Shown one piece after another: positions 25,940-37,879 of a DNA stretch of 64,000 nucleotides. Origin of the DNA: Cocos nucifera (taxonomy: Eukaryota; Streptophyta; Magnoliopsida; Arecales; Arecaceae); the NCBI GenBank assembly GCA_006176705.1, contig QRFJ01000006.1:7053115-7117114 (forward strand), read 5' to 3'. Position 1 is the first letter of the stretch, and each line of letters opens with the position of its first letter. The position numbers and the translations under genes are program-made. The notes under the pieces are model-generated. The model did no database searches, was not told the origin of the DNA, and saw only the letters and a program-made list of their open reading frames with translations.

Positions 25940-27880
25940 CTCGGAAGAGATCTTATCTCAAGCTGAGGTTGTCAACGGTCGCTTGGGAGAGATCTTATCT
26001 CTGGTCGAGATTGACTCGGTCGCTTGAAAGAGATCTTATCTCTAGTTCGAGGTTATTGCTCGCGTTAGGATGAGGTTCTCCTCATGTTCCTAATGGACCC
26101 ACGGTCGCTCGGAAGAGATCTATATCTCTAACCGAGGTTGACTCGGTCGCTTGGGAGAGATCTTATCTCTAGCCGAGGTTGTCAATGGTCGCTCGAGAAG
26201 AGATCTTATCTCTGACCGAGGTTGACTCGTCACTCGAGAGAGATCTTATCTCTAGCCGAGGTGTTGTTCGCGTTAGGACGAGGTTCTCCTCCTGTTCCTA
26301 ACGGACCAGGTCGCTTGGAGAAGATCTTATCTTTAGCGCGAGGTTGACTTGATCTCGCTCGAGAAGATCTTATCTCTGGCCGAGGTTGACTCGATCGCTC
26401 GGAAGGAGATCTTATCTCTAGCCCGAGGTTGGCTCGTGTTAGGACGAGATTCTCCCTCCTTGTCCTAACGGGCCCACGATCGCTCGGAAGAAGATCTTAT
26501 CTCCTAGCCGAGGTTGACTCGATCGTCGAAACCGAATATTATTCTCTAGTCGAGATTGTCTCGCCTCGTTAGGACGAGGTTCTCCTCCCATTCCTAACGG
26601 ACCCACGGTCGTCGGAGAGATCTTATCTCTAGCTGAGGTTGACTTCAGTCGCTCAAAAGAGATCTTATCTCTAGCCGAGGTTGTCAACGATCGCTCGGGA
26701 GAGATCTTTATCTCTGGCCGAGGTTACTTGGTCGCTCGGAAGAGATCTTATCTCTAGCCGAGGTTGTTGCTCGCGTTAGGATGAGGTTCTCCTCCTGTTC
26801 CTAATGGGCCCATGGTCGCTCGGGAGAGATCTTATCTCTAGTCGAGGTTGACTTGGTCGCTTGGGAGAGATCTTTATCTCTAGCTGAGGTTGTTGCTCCA
26901 CGTTAGGACGAGGTTCTCCTTCTGTTCCTAACGGGCCACGGTCGCTTGAAAGAGATCTTATCTCTAGTCGAGGTTGACTCGGTCGCTCGAAGAGATCTTA
27001 TCTCTAGTCGAGGTTGTCAACAATCGCTCGGGAGAGATCTTATCTCTGGCCGAGGTTGACTCGGTTGCTCGGAAGAGATCTTATCTCTAGCCGAGGTTGT
27101 CAACAATCGCTCTGGAAGATCTTATCTCTGGCCGAGGTTGATTCGGTCGTTCGAAAGAGATTTTATCTCTAGCCGAGGTTGTTGCTCGAGTTAGGATGAG
27201 GTTCTCCTCCTGTTCCTAACGGGCCCACGATTGCTCGGAAGAGATCTTATCTCTAGCCAAGGTTGACTCGATCGCTCGAAGAGATCTTATCTCTGGCCGA
27301 GGTTGACTCGGTCACTCGAAAGAGATCTTATCTCTAGTCGAGGTTGTTGCTCGTGTTAGGACGAGGTTCTCCTCCTGTTCCTAACAGGCCCACGGTCGCT
27401 CGGGAGAGATCTTATCTCTAGCCAGGTTGACTCGGTTGCTCGGAAGAGATCTTATCTTCTGACTGAGGTGACTCGATCGCTTGGAAGAGATCTTATCTCT
27501 GGCTGAGGTTGACTCGATCGCTTGGAAGAGATCTTATCTCTAGCCGAGGTTATTGCTCGAGTTAGGATGAGGTTCTCCTTCTATTCCTAACGGCCCACGA
27601 TCGCTCGGAGAGATCTTATCTCTAGCCGAGTTGACTCGGTCGTCGAAAGAAATCTTATCTCTAGCCGAGGTTGTTGCTCGCGTCAGGACGAGGTTTCTCC
27701 TCCTATTTCTAACGGACCACGGTCGCTCGGGAGAGATCTTATCTCTAGCCAAGGTTGACTCGGTCGCTCGTGAGAGATCTTATCTCTGGCCGAGGTTGAC
27801 TCGGTCGCTCGGAAGAGATCTTATCTCTAGCCGAGATTGTTGCTCGCATTAGGATGAGGTTCTCCTCCTGTTCTTAATGC
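25940..27880 (-). repeat. Tandem array of about 41-bp units with near-palindromic core (copy A)
   Basis: About 36 units centred on AGAGATCTTATCTCT, separated by CGAGGTTGACTCGGTCGCTC-type spacers. Every third to fifth unit is interrupted by a second unit containing gttaggacgaggttctcctc. Many units carry one-base indels, more than in the arrays of B and C. All open frames here are translated repeat, not protein genes. Confidence 0.95.
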
Positions 27881-28205
27881 GGCAATTATTGACTGCTTCT
27901 TTCCTATCATCGCATAGTTTTCGCATCCAGAAATAATATTATTGAAAGGAAAGAATTTTATTGAAAGAAAGTTACTGGCAACGCATTTCCGAATTTCATA
28001 TGTTTCAGGGTCGTGGTGGCATTATTCCCCCGCGTTTCTTCATGCGGGCGACCTTTTCTATCTCATGCTGGCCTCCTCAATTTAGAGCATGCTTCTCTTG
28101 ACCTTGGGAGGTGACGAATCGCCGATGTACCTAGCCCCTCCTCGGGGTAACATTGATGATGCCGTGAGGCGGTCGACCTTATAGTTTCTTATTATGGCAG
28201 CGCCC

Positions 28206-28913
28206 TTAGCTGATCTTCTTCTGTCGAAGGAATTTACCTAGCCGCTCCTTCCTGACGAGCTCCTCAATTTCATCTCGCAGCTGGATGCATTCCTCGGTGT
28301 CGTGGCCATGGTCGCGGTGGTAGAGGCAGTACTTGCTTCGATCGCGCTTGTTTGGGGGAGACCGTAACCCTTCTGGTCTTGGCAGCTGGTTCCTAACTTC
28401 GGTGAGAATTTGAGTTCGAGGAGCGTTGAGGAGGGCGCAGTCGCGGAACCTTTCGAGAGGAGGACTTCTTCGCATCCTTTTATCGAGAATTCCTTGGTGG
28501 CGAGCTCGAAAAGTTCGGGCCTTGCTTGCGCTATAGAGGTCGTAAGCGCAGTCGAACTTCATTCCGTCCCTTTGTGAAATCTGTGGGAGAACTTCATGTT
28601 CCTTCGTCGGGGCTTCCTTGGAGTCATACTCAAGAGGGAGTTCGACCTTGCTTGCCCTAGGACGGTCGTGAGCGTGGCCGAACTTTATCTCACCTCCTGT
28701 GAAATCTTTGTAGGAGGCTTCCTTGGTGACATACTCGAGCGGGAGTTCGGCCTCACTTACACTGAACTTCATTCCGATGATGAGGTTTGAGGGGGGAGTT
28801 CGGCCTTGCTTGCATCGAACTTCATTCCGATGATGAGGTTTGAGATCGAGTTCGGCCTCACTTGCACCGAACTTTATTCTGATGACAAGCTTCGAGGTGG
28901 AGTTTGGCCTCAC
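28206..28913 (-). pseudogene. gag-derived C-terminal frame of retroelement A
   Basis: A 235-codon open frame. The first half consists of degenerate repeats of a phrase like KFGASEAELPLE...KEAPTKGHEVLP. The second half holds RSKYCLYHRDHGHDTEEC followed by IQLRDEIEELVRKERLGKFL, a Cys/His motif characteristic of the gag C-terminus in plant Ty3/gypsy elements. The capsid-like core present in copy B is missing here. A start-like ATG for the original gag lies near 29345, but the frame is broken between. No function is expected. Confidence 0.8.
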
Positions 28914-29484
28914 TTGCGCCGAACTTCATTCCACTTTCCCGCGAAACTCTCTGTGGGAGAACTTCCTGCTTCTTTCGTCCGGACTTCCTTGACGACGAGC
29001 TCGAGGGGGAGCTTGGCTTTTCTTGAGCTGCCGAACTTCGTTCCACTTCGGTGGGAGAACTTCTGCTCTCCGTTTCTCCTTCCTTAGGGCGATTGGTATG
29101 CCTGAATGCTCTTCCTTAAGGTCGGTTCCTCGCATCCTCATGATGGATTTACGGGCAAAGTTTTCGTCGGAGGTTGTCGCACAGCCAGCATTATCTCGAC
29201 GGGGCCACGAACCTGACCAGCAGGTTGAACTGCTCTACGTCTGCAGTGGCTTCGTGTGAAATCTGGGCTGCCGAGGCTGAAACGGGAGCAGACGGACCTA
29301 GCGCGCAGGCTGCCGATCGTCGAGTCAAAGCTCTCCTGAAAGGCATTTTCTTTCGGAAAAGAACTCTGATGAAGAAAAAAGAGAGATCTTCAGAGAGGGA
29401 AGAGAGAAATCATCGCCGAGCACTCCTTTAAGAATAAGGAAACCTTGGAGGTTTGGGGTTCATGCCCTCCTTCTAGCGCCAATC

Positions 29485-30466
29485 TATTGACGCAGAATTT
29501 GGTCGTCATCGGAATCCACTGGAGTGGAGGCCGATGAGATCGTCGCTGGGGACCTGCAAAATAAAATTCCATCCGAAGTCGGTGGGGGGTAGCTCCGACA
29601 GGACCCTCCGATGATCAAGTCAGCTCTGGCCAATAGGAATGGAGTGCTCGGGAATGAGTTCCGGAGCTTGGAGAAGAAGAGGAGAGCTTAGAGAGCAGAG
29701 ATTCGAGATTAGCGTATCTGGAGGGTCCTTTATTGACGAAGCTTAATTGATGGTGATGACCATACCGCCTGGTAGAGAGCCATTGGGGTCGCATGGAGTT
29801 CGGTACGAAGAGGAAGACGTCGTCAGACGGATAGTGACAGCCATACTGGCAGGTCATGGGCTGCATGGGGCTGGTTACGGAGGGAGTGGTGCCGTCAGTA
29901 GTGGCGGTCATATCGTTCGATCTTGTCTTCTGTTGCAGACTGATGGCGACAGTTCGTCCAGAGGAGTTTGGACTTGTAGGAGAGTTCGGTTGAAGGAAAA
30001 GCTTGAGAGGAGCTCGGCCGCAGAGGAGTTCGGAGGAGCTTAGCTGGCTGAAGGGATGGCCGCTTGAGGAGTTCGGCCAAGGGACGACTGCTGAGGAGTT
30101 CGGGCACTGGAGAATTCTGTTAAAGCCCGGTCGCTTGGAGTTCAAGGAGCTCGGCCGCTAAGCAGTTCGACCAGCTGAACGGGTTCAAAGGAGCTCGACC
30201 GCTGGGAGTTCGAGGAGCTCGGCCGCTAAGCAGTTCGGCTAAAGTCCGACTGCTGGGAGTCCAAGGAGCCTGGCCGCTAAGTAGTTCGGCCGGCTGAAAG
30301 GATTCGGTCCGGATGCTGTGAGTCCGAAGGAGCTCGATCGCTGAAAAGTTCGATCGGTTGTAAGGATTTGGCTAAGATCCGTCTGCTGAAGTTTTTTCGT
30401 AGCTACTGATTGCATTAGACTGAGCATCGAACTATACTTCGATAGGAGTAGAATTTATCTCTAACA
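29485..30466 (-). repeat. 5' LTR of retroelement A (982 bp)
   Basis: Minus-strand start TGTTAGAGATAAA and end ...TCAATA next to the primer-binding site, homologous to the LTRs of B and C (GGATAAATYCYGCTCC start, GTCGGAG...CACC region). The TATA-like site is degraded (CAATAAAGGACCC where C has CTATAAAAAGGACCC). It contains repeated GGAGTTCGGCCGCT-type words between 29990 and 30350. Confidence 0.85.
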
Positions 30467-32269
30467 TAGTGAATTATTTAAAAAATAAAAAAAGAAAAAA
30501 AGAAGAAAAAAAAAAAGAGGAGGAGAGGTATGTGGTCGTCGATGTTTATCCCGTCGATGCACTTTCGAAGAAGACGAAGAATTTTTACACTTTGGTATTG
30601 ATTGTCGAAGTTATTAGCACCAATGGTGATGAACTGCTTCTAAAAGCCTTCAAGCTTACGAAGGATGATAAGATAGGCGGCATTCCTGCTGGAGAGGGGC
30701 CCAGACAGAAACCGTGGGTAGCTTGAGCGCGCGTGACATCGGGTCTTGTTGCTCGAGCCTGACATATTTTTTCAATTTCAGGTATCAAATTTTGCAACTG
30801 AATTAATGTTGATCATGTTTATGCTTCTAGTACGACAAAGCAAGCATTTCAAGATCAAAATCACAACAAAATCCATGTAAGAAAAACTCAAATGCTCACA
30901 TGTCGGAGATGGCGTGGAGTCAAAAACGTTTGCCCAAGCTTACCATTAATGAAATTTATGGTAATTTCCATCATAATCAATAAAAAATCTTTTTATAACA
31001 GTGGCGAGCTGCCTTTTTCTTATTTGTTTAAGCAAGAGTTTAGTTGTGCAGTGGGATTTTTTCATATTATATATATGGACACGATATGATTTTTCACTTA
31101 TTATTTTCCTCGTAGAATTTTTAGGATATATTTATTTTACAACTAAAGTAAAAATTAAAATAAATTGAAATGGATACTGTATCGGATGGTTATATCCCCT
31201 AATATATTTCGTTTTTGATTAAAATTAAAATAGAATTTAAATATTATATAAGTATAAGAATTGAATTATAGAGAATTGATATGATTTTCATTTTCTCCTG
31301 AAATTGAAAATGAAAATGAAACTCTCTTCAACCAAATGACTTTCATTTTCAATCAAGAGTATAACTTCTTCAACCAAACATATTCTTTTACTAATCGCCG
31401 AACATTACTGAAAGATAGAGCTTACAATACTCTTTTTTGCATCCCAGCATGGTTATCACAAACCTTATGTTTGATTACAATCAAGACTCAATCTTCTTCC
31501 ATCACAGGCAAGATTGTTGAGCTATTTTCCATCGTAGCGAAATGAAGTGATATGTGACCAGTTATTTTACATATATAACTAAGCCATGTATCCGCACAAA
31601 GAATTGAACCGGAAGAGTCTATATTGAAAAATTACTTATTTCTTATCACCCCAAATCTAGAATATATCATCATCATGTTATCGAGAGGTACAGTACACAA
31701 TAATACGCAACCAATCAATCATAATCAACTAAAATTTATTATAAATAAAAAATAATAAAAAAATAATTTAAATTATTAGTTAAACTAAAATTGATTTAAA
31801 GCATTTAAATCGAATATCAAAAATTAAAATTTACGTATCAAAATTTATAAAATAAGTGACTATAAGTCCATAAACATTCAATAATTTTCAAGCTTGTTAG
31901 TATAGACTTCCAAGTCTAGATTATCTGTTATTTCTAATCTTATTTTTCTATAAAAAAAAAAAAAAAGTTATATCAGTTAACTAAGTAAATCTTTCACTAT
32001 TTTATCGGATCAAACATAAATTTATACATGCATAAATAAATCTTTTAAAAAAGATGATTACTATTGAAAGATAAAAACTTTTCATAACAACAGTATATCA
32101 TAAATTAATCATATTTTTGTATATGCATAAATTATATAATTTATGTTGGATGGTGGAGTTTAATCTATCCATAAGAGAAGTTCAAGAACCAGAAAGCCTA
32201 GAAAAAGTCTAAGAAAAAAAAAAGAAAAAAAAAAATTAGGGTCGAGTGGCTTAGCCTGCTGGCTGGTGC
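30467..32269. other. Intergenic, no gene recognised
   Basis: AT-rich. An A/G-rich tract at 30478-30525 is followed by an 85-codon plus-strand frame (30469-30726) of unknown nature with no recognised family; the remainder shows no exon or clear repeat. Confidence 0.45.
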
Positions 32270-33860
32270 GGCTCGGCAAGTGGGCACGGCCTGGCATGAG
32301 TGCATTGCCCAGGTCGGTGCAGGGGCCAGATGCCCATGCTGCCCATCGCACGAGCACGTCCATGCAAACACGCATGGCCCATTGAGGTCTATGCCACATG
32401 GCGGACCAGCGAGGGCCGAAGGACATAGACCCCTAAGGGGTCTACCAATTAACTCATGCGGCGTTGAAGGACTGTTTGGTCATATTGGCATGCTGGTGGG
32501 CATAGGATTGGGTGGGAGTACGGTATGCATGGTCTACGTATATCACACGATAGTAGGATCATGCGATTGCGTGCGATCGGATGGCGGATATTGATTGCAG
32601 TCATGATGGGCCTGATTAGGTGCAATTGGATGGTGATATGAAGTGCGGTCGGACGGCTAATGAGTTAATCGGACGGTTAGAAGTCAGTTGGACTTTGATT
32701 AGGATACGGAACTCCATTTTTGGCTCGATTTGAAGTAATTTTTTTTGACTATAAAATAGCTTGTGAGCTTGAGGGGTAGAACGTGTGGGACATAGATAGA
32801 ACACTCAAAAGCTCTTCCAAGAAAAAGAAGAGGTCTTTTTTCAAGAGAAAAAAAAGAAAGAGAAAGAGAAGGCCTGGCACGAGCGTGCGACCTACTCTGG
32901 CATGCGGCCTAGGCCAGTGAGCAGGCCAGACACCCGCGTTGCCCATTGCGCAAGCGCGTGCATGCAAACATGCATGGCCCACCATGGTTTACACCACATG
33001 GCGGACCAGTGGGGGATGCATGGAGGACGTAGACCCCTAAGGGGTCTACCAATTAACTCACATGGCGTTCAGGGAGTGTTTGGTCATTTTGGCATGCTGG
33101 CGGGCATAGGAGTGGCTGGGAGTATGGTACACGCGGCGCACGATAGCAGGATCGTGCGATTGTGCGGGATCAAATAGCGGACATTAATTGCAGTCATGAT
33201 AGGCTTGATCAGGCATAATTGGATGGCAATCTGAAGCACAATCGAATGACTGATGAGTTAATCGGATGGTCAAAAGTTAGTTAGACTTTGATTACGACTC
33301 GAATTAAACTCCATTTTTGGCTCAGTTTGAAGCAATTTTTTAGTTATAAAATAGTCTGTGGGCTGAGGAGCTTTGGCAAAATGTGTAGGACACAGACAGA
33401 GTACCCAAAAGCTCTTTCAAGAGAGAAAAAAGATTTTTTTTAAGAGAGAAAAAGGGAGAGAAGGTAAGGATTCTTCTTGTAAGAAGATAAGGATTCTTCT
33501 TATGTACAATCTACGAGATCACTAGATGAGAAAATTATCTCTAGATGGGATTTTCTTCTTTCTATTTGGAGTTATTCTTGCATCTAGAGGAGAGAGAAAA
33601 AGAGTGATTCTTTTTATTTTTTATCTCCTGTAAATTTTTTATTGTTAGTAAAAAAATTATTCTATGCGACCGTGGATGTAGAAGCAAGAAACTCCGAACC
33701 ACGTGAATTTTCTATGTTTGGACTTATGAGATTTTATTTTTTTCTTTCTTCTACAATTATCGTATCTGCTGTGCATCGCTCCGAAATACTCTGCCTAGAT
33801 GATCCTAATAATTTACATAAACATGATTTTCAATGCATAGCATAAATAAATTCATAAATC
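32270..33860 (+). mobile_element. LTR-like remnant with a tandemly duplicated promoter half
   Basis: Two direct repeats of about 590 bp (about 32280-32865 and 32875-33465; offset 595 bp) share gacccctaaggggtctacca, ccatttttggctc and a TATAAAATAG box (32750 and 33345). After the second copy come R/U5-like sequences, including ccgtggatgtagaagcaaga and gaaccacgtgaatttt, words common in Ty1/copia LTRs. No primer-binding site or coding region follows, so it resembles a solo or decayed LTR. Boundaries are approximate. Confidence 0.65.
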
Positions 33861-33954
33861 ATATTAACTTTATAGATAAAGTCATAAATCATCTATCATA
33901 TTGTCATATCATGTTGTTACTATTATATCCATGATAGAATCGTGCTCGATAAAA

Positions 33955-34115
33955 CACCAACTACTATTAATTATTTATTGGTAGGATCATGTACAACTAC
34001 TATTATCCATTGGTAGGGTCATATACCAACTACTATTATCCCTTAACAATATCATATGTCAATTGCTATTATCCATTGGTAGAGTCGTATGCCAACTACC
34101 ATTACTCGTTGCAGG
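33955..34115 (+). repeat. 33-bp minisatellite, about 5 copies
   Basis: Units of the form caactactattatccattgg followed by tagggtcatatac repeat five times with drift. The unit length is a multiple of three, so one frame reads as an 11-residue repeat (YYPLVGSYTNY-like), which I regard as accidental. Confidence 0.85.
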
Positions 34116-36800
34116 ATTGTATGGATGCTAGCTGCGGATGTCGATCTTTTCCATTTTTAGAGATCACATACAGCTATTTGAGAGCCTTTTATCATATTTC
34201 TTGAAATAAATATTCTTAAATTATATTTCATTGAATCATATTTTCTTAAGTCATGGTTAATAAGATACTATATCATTTTATAAAGCTCATGGTTCATAAA
34301 TAGTTTTTAACAATAAAACAATCGTGAAATCATTCTTTTCATGATAACATAAATTTCATAAATATGGAGTTCATATTTCATAAATAAGTCATTCACATAT
34401 AAATACGCATAGAATCACGATTTTACAATAATTCATGAGTTTCATAAAATATTTGCTCAATCCTTATTTGATGAAAGCACATAATAAATTTTTTATGATA
34501 AAATAATTGATAATTCAAAAATGAATAAGAAGTATCGGGGTTACTTCTTCTATCCTAGCATTTCAAACTTCGCTAGACAAATTTATCGAACCTATTTAAC
34601 ATATTAATAATATAATTATTTTCTATTCAATAAATTCAATCATAAGAAAAAGAGATTGTAGATTGGGTGGTCAATCCAACATGCTACCTAGGCATTGGAG
34701 CAGTTTAGGACCTCCTAACTGAGGGTCAACATGAATTTATGAGACAAAGAAATAGAATTCATTGGTCGTCTTAGAGAGAAAAAAGAGAGAGTGTGTTCCT
34801 ATCCCTCAAAAGAAAAAATCATGATCGAGATTTTCAAAAGTCATACCAGCGTGATAATGATTATATTTTATGAATATCTGGCAAGGGTCCAGCTAGGATT
34901 CGACATACTGTATGGATATCGAAGTGATTTTGGATTTCTTTGAAAAGAATATCTCAAGTTTATACTGGGATCCATGGATCATATAGAGAGAAAAAGAGTG
35001 TAGAGAGAAATTTACAGAGAAGAGAGAGACAAGAGAGAGTCCTTCTCTCTCTTTTTCATTTTTTCTTTTCTTCTTCTTCTTCTTTCTTTTATTCTTCCCT
35101 TCTTAGCTTAATAGGGGAGCAAAGGAGTTGGTGGCTAGTCACTGAAGGATTGGCAATAGGTGGCGGTAATAGATGACCGACTATGGGCAGCAGTGCATGG
35201 TTAGTGGCAGTGGCTTGTCAGGGTTCATAAGAAAGGGCTCAACAAACAAGGCACCCAACTTTTTTTTTATTTTTTCGGTTGTTGGCCGACAACCATGGCA
35301 CCTTTGTGGAGGGTCATAGGGAGGCTAGACAACTTGACCACTAGTCCGACATCAAGGGATGGTGGTGGTGGTGGTTGAAAAAAAAATAAAAATATTCGAT
35401 CAAAATAGAAAATTTCTTTTTCATGATTTTTCGATGAAACTAATGGCCAGCGGTCATGCCCAAGTCCAAGAGAAGATGGAAAAGAGAGAGAGAAGGTGGG
35501 TTTGGGATCTTACCTTCGCTTTGATGAGCTCCTAACTTTAATTTTTTTGTGGGCATAAGAATGGAAGGCCACGACTTCAATGGAAGAAAAGAGAAAAAAG
35601 ACGATTCGATGTTTATCAGTAGAGGGTCATAGAGGGATGTGAAGGCTATTTATATAGAGTTCTAGGATTCTTTTTGTCTTAGGACTCTGGCTCTTTCTGA
35701 AATCAATTGGAGAAGAAAACTCCACTTTAAAATTCGTACGACTGGTCCAATTGAACCAAGTTATCACATTTCTTGTTTGATCTGATTCTGTAGCTCCATA
35801 TAAAACTCCCTAAATATCTTTTCTTGAATAATGAAGACAACAATAGTTTTGGCGAGCATATAAGCAAACTATAGTATTCCACTAAAGAATTTAAATGATT
35901 TTATCCTCCAATATATTTGGTTTGTGATCGAAATTAAAATCAAAATAGACTTTGAATACTAAAAAAGAATAAAAATCAAATTTTAAAAATTAAAATATTC
36001 ATATTTTTTTATAAAATAAAAATAAAAATAAAAATTCTCTAATTTAATTAAACCACTTAGGACATCACATTCGTTATAAAAAAAAATATCACTTCATTTG
36101 ATTGAACCACGTAGTCATCAATTTTTAATATATATTTAATATTAATATTTTATTTTATTTAAAATCTTAAATGATTAAAATATTTTTTTATTTTTAAAAA
36201 TTATGATATTATATGATCATATTATTATGAAATTCTATGATGAATTTTTTCATACAAAATATCTAAGTGATACCTATGAAAATATTTTTTTAATTATTTT
36301 TAGAAAAAAATATTATAACAGGATGTTATATCATAAAATTATATATATATATATATTTATATTTTTTTATAAAAAAATATTTTTATCATTCAAAATTTTA
36401 AATAAAAAATATAATTACAAATATTAAATATATATATTAAAAAATAATTAATACATGATCCAATAAACTCTACGTCAATCCGTATAAAATATTTCTCTAC
36501 GCAGAATATCCGCACAACTTGGAAGGAGGGTACAGAGCTCCTCAAAATCCGACCGTATAGATCCGCCGTTTGCCGCCCGCGGAAAGTCCACTTTCAGTTT
36601 CAGGCCCTTTCCCAGCCCCCCCGTCCCGTCCCAAATCCGGAGCCATAATATATCCCTCACGCCCGTTCCGAACGCCACGAGAAAGTAAAAGGCGGAGGTA
36701 CACAGCTAAGCAGCAGCTGGATGCATCCACGAAACGAACATCCAGACAACCGCTGCCAGGATATCGCGTCACGGCTGACAAACGACTGCAACCGCAGCCT
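34116..36800. other. Intergenic, no gene recognised
   Basis: AT-rich (36050-36450 very strongly so) with CT-rich tracts near 35040-35100 and GA-rich patches. It reads like old retrotransposon-derived DNA, but ends and domains could not be identified. Confidence 0.4.
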
Positions 36801-36810
36801 TATATTTAAG
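36801..36810 (+). promoter_or_regulatory. TATA box candidate for the DOG1-domain gene
   Basis: TATATTTAAG lies 33 bp before the first ATG at 36843. With a normal TATA-to-start distance the 5' UTR would be only a few bases, so a downstream ATG (36858 or 36873, both in frame) may be the real start. Confidence 0.5.
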
Positions 36811-36842
36811 TCTTGTAAGGAGATTGTCTCTTTGCTCTCTGG

Positions 36843-37655
36843 ATGGTCCCATGCCTCATGACCTCCAGCAACATGCCCGATGGACCAAGCGAGCGGGTCG
36901 CCAGGTTTTACAAGTGCTGGCTTGCCGAGATGGACAGCGACCTCCAGGCCCTCCGCGCCGCGGCCTCCACCCCGCGCCCGGAGACCCCCGAAGAAGAAGC
37001 CGAGAAGGACCGCCGGCTCACGCTCCTCGTCGAGCGCGTCCTCGGCCACTGCGAGAACTACTACCGCGCCAAGGCGGCTTGCGCGACGCGCGACGTGACG
37101 CCCATGTTCTCCCCTACGTGGACCAGCTCCACTGAGAATCTATTCCTTTGGGTCGGCGGGAGGCGGCCGAGCGTCGCGTTCCATCTGTTCTTTTCCAAGT
37201 CCGGCCTCCAGCTCGAGGCCCAGCGGGACGAGGTCATCCGGGGGGTGCCCACGCGGGACCTGGCCGACCTCTCGCAGGACCAGCTCGAGCGCATCAACGA
37301 GCACCAGCGCCGGATTATCCGGAAGGAGAGGGAGATCTCGGAAGAGGAGGCGAGGAGCCAGGAGGGCGTCGCCGACACGCAGATGGTGGAGCTCTCGCAC
37401 GTGCTGAGAGAGATGGGAGGATCCGGAGAGGCAGCGCAGATGATGGAGCCGGCGATGCAGGAGAAGAGGGAAAAGATGCGGAGAGTCTTGGAGAAGGCGG
37501 ATGAATAGAGGCTGGAGACGTTGAAGGGGGTGGTGGAGATCCTTCGGCCGATGCAGGCGGTCCATTTCCTGATCGCGGCCGCAGAATTGCAGCTCCTGCT
37601 GCACGAGTACGGGACGAAGAAGGACGCGGAGAAAGGGACGAAGTCGTCTGGGTGA
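36843..37655 (+). pseudogene. DOG1-domain (seed dormancy control family) protein with in-frame TAG
   Basis: Intronless frame of 221 codons ending in TAG at 37506-37508. The same frame then stays open to TGA at 37653, and the downstream 48 codons are clearly family-like (LETLKGVVEILRPMQAVHFL, AAAELQLLLHEYG). Diagnostic DOG1-family features: ARFYKCWLAEMD near the start, ENYYRAKAACATRDVTPMFS, WTSSTENLFLWVGGRRPSVA, DLADLSQDQLERINEHQRRI and a Glu/Arg-rich helical part. Family knowledge: DOG1-like proteins act in seed dormancy/ABA signalling; related ones are paired with TGA bZIP factors. The stop falls within the motif that usually continues ADxLR, so the protein would lose its last conserved helix. 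It could be a true nonsense allele or pseudogene, a sequencing error, or a tolerated truncation. The codon-rich GC composition differs sharply from the AT-rich surroundings. Confidence 0.85.
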
Positions 37656-37879
37656 TCGGAGCCACCATCTCATGCGGTTAACTCGGTTCAAGTATTAAAT
37701 ACTTAATCCTGATGCTGTTAAGGTGTTTATATGGTTTGGGCCTTTTACTTTCAGTGGGTGGTGTATGAGCTGAGTATGGGAGGAAAAAAATAAATGGACA
37801 GGTTGTATTCTTGTTCCTCCAACTTCAAGTCTCCCTTTTATATGGTTCTTAAAAATTACATCAATAAATTATATTTTTA

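Larger units (their letters stand above)
25940..30466 (-). mobile_element. Non-autonomous Ty3/gypsy-like retroelement, copy A (truncated by gap)
   Basis: Read on the minus strand: 5' LTR 30466-29485 (starts TGTTAGAGATAAATTC), primer-binding site at 29481 (TGGCGCTAGAAGGAGGG), gag-derived sequence (about 29345-28206), a short remnant of the 3' end of pol (about 28200-27960), then a tandem array reaching the N gap. There is no pol domain and no 3' LTR in the assembled sequence. The same order is seen in copies B and C. Confidence 0.85.

Noticed and set aside
25940..27880. Regular repeats about 41 bp apart resembling a CRISPR array
   Set aside because: The spacers repeat too, unit lengths drift, and the locus is part of a plant retroelement; this is a tandem satellite.
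30469..30726. 85-codon plus-strand frame starting with a Lys/Glu-rich run
   Set aside because: Starts in an A/G tract and shows no known domain; could be a fragment of an unknown element, but cannot be supported as a gene.
32160..33177. Frames on both strands rich in His/Ala/Gly (e.g. 32280-32594)
   Set aside because: They lie in the duplicated LTR-like blocks and are not conserved in frame between the two copies.
37140..37691. 183-codon minus-strand frame opposite the DOG1-domain gene
   Set aside because: Shadow of a GC-rich coding strand; composition (Arg/Leu/Pro) and lack of motifs indicate no gene.
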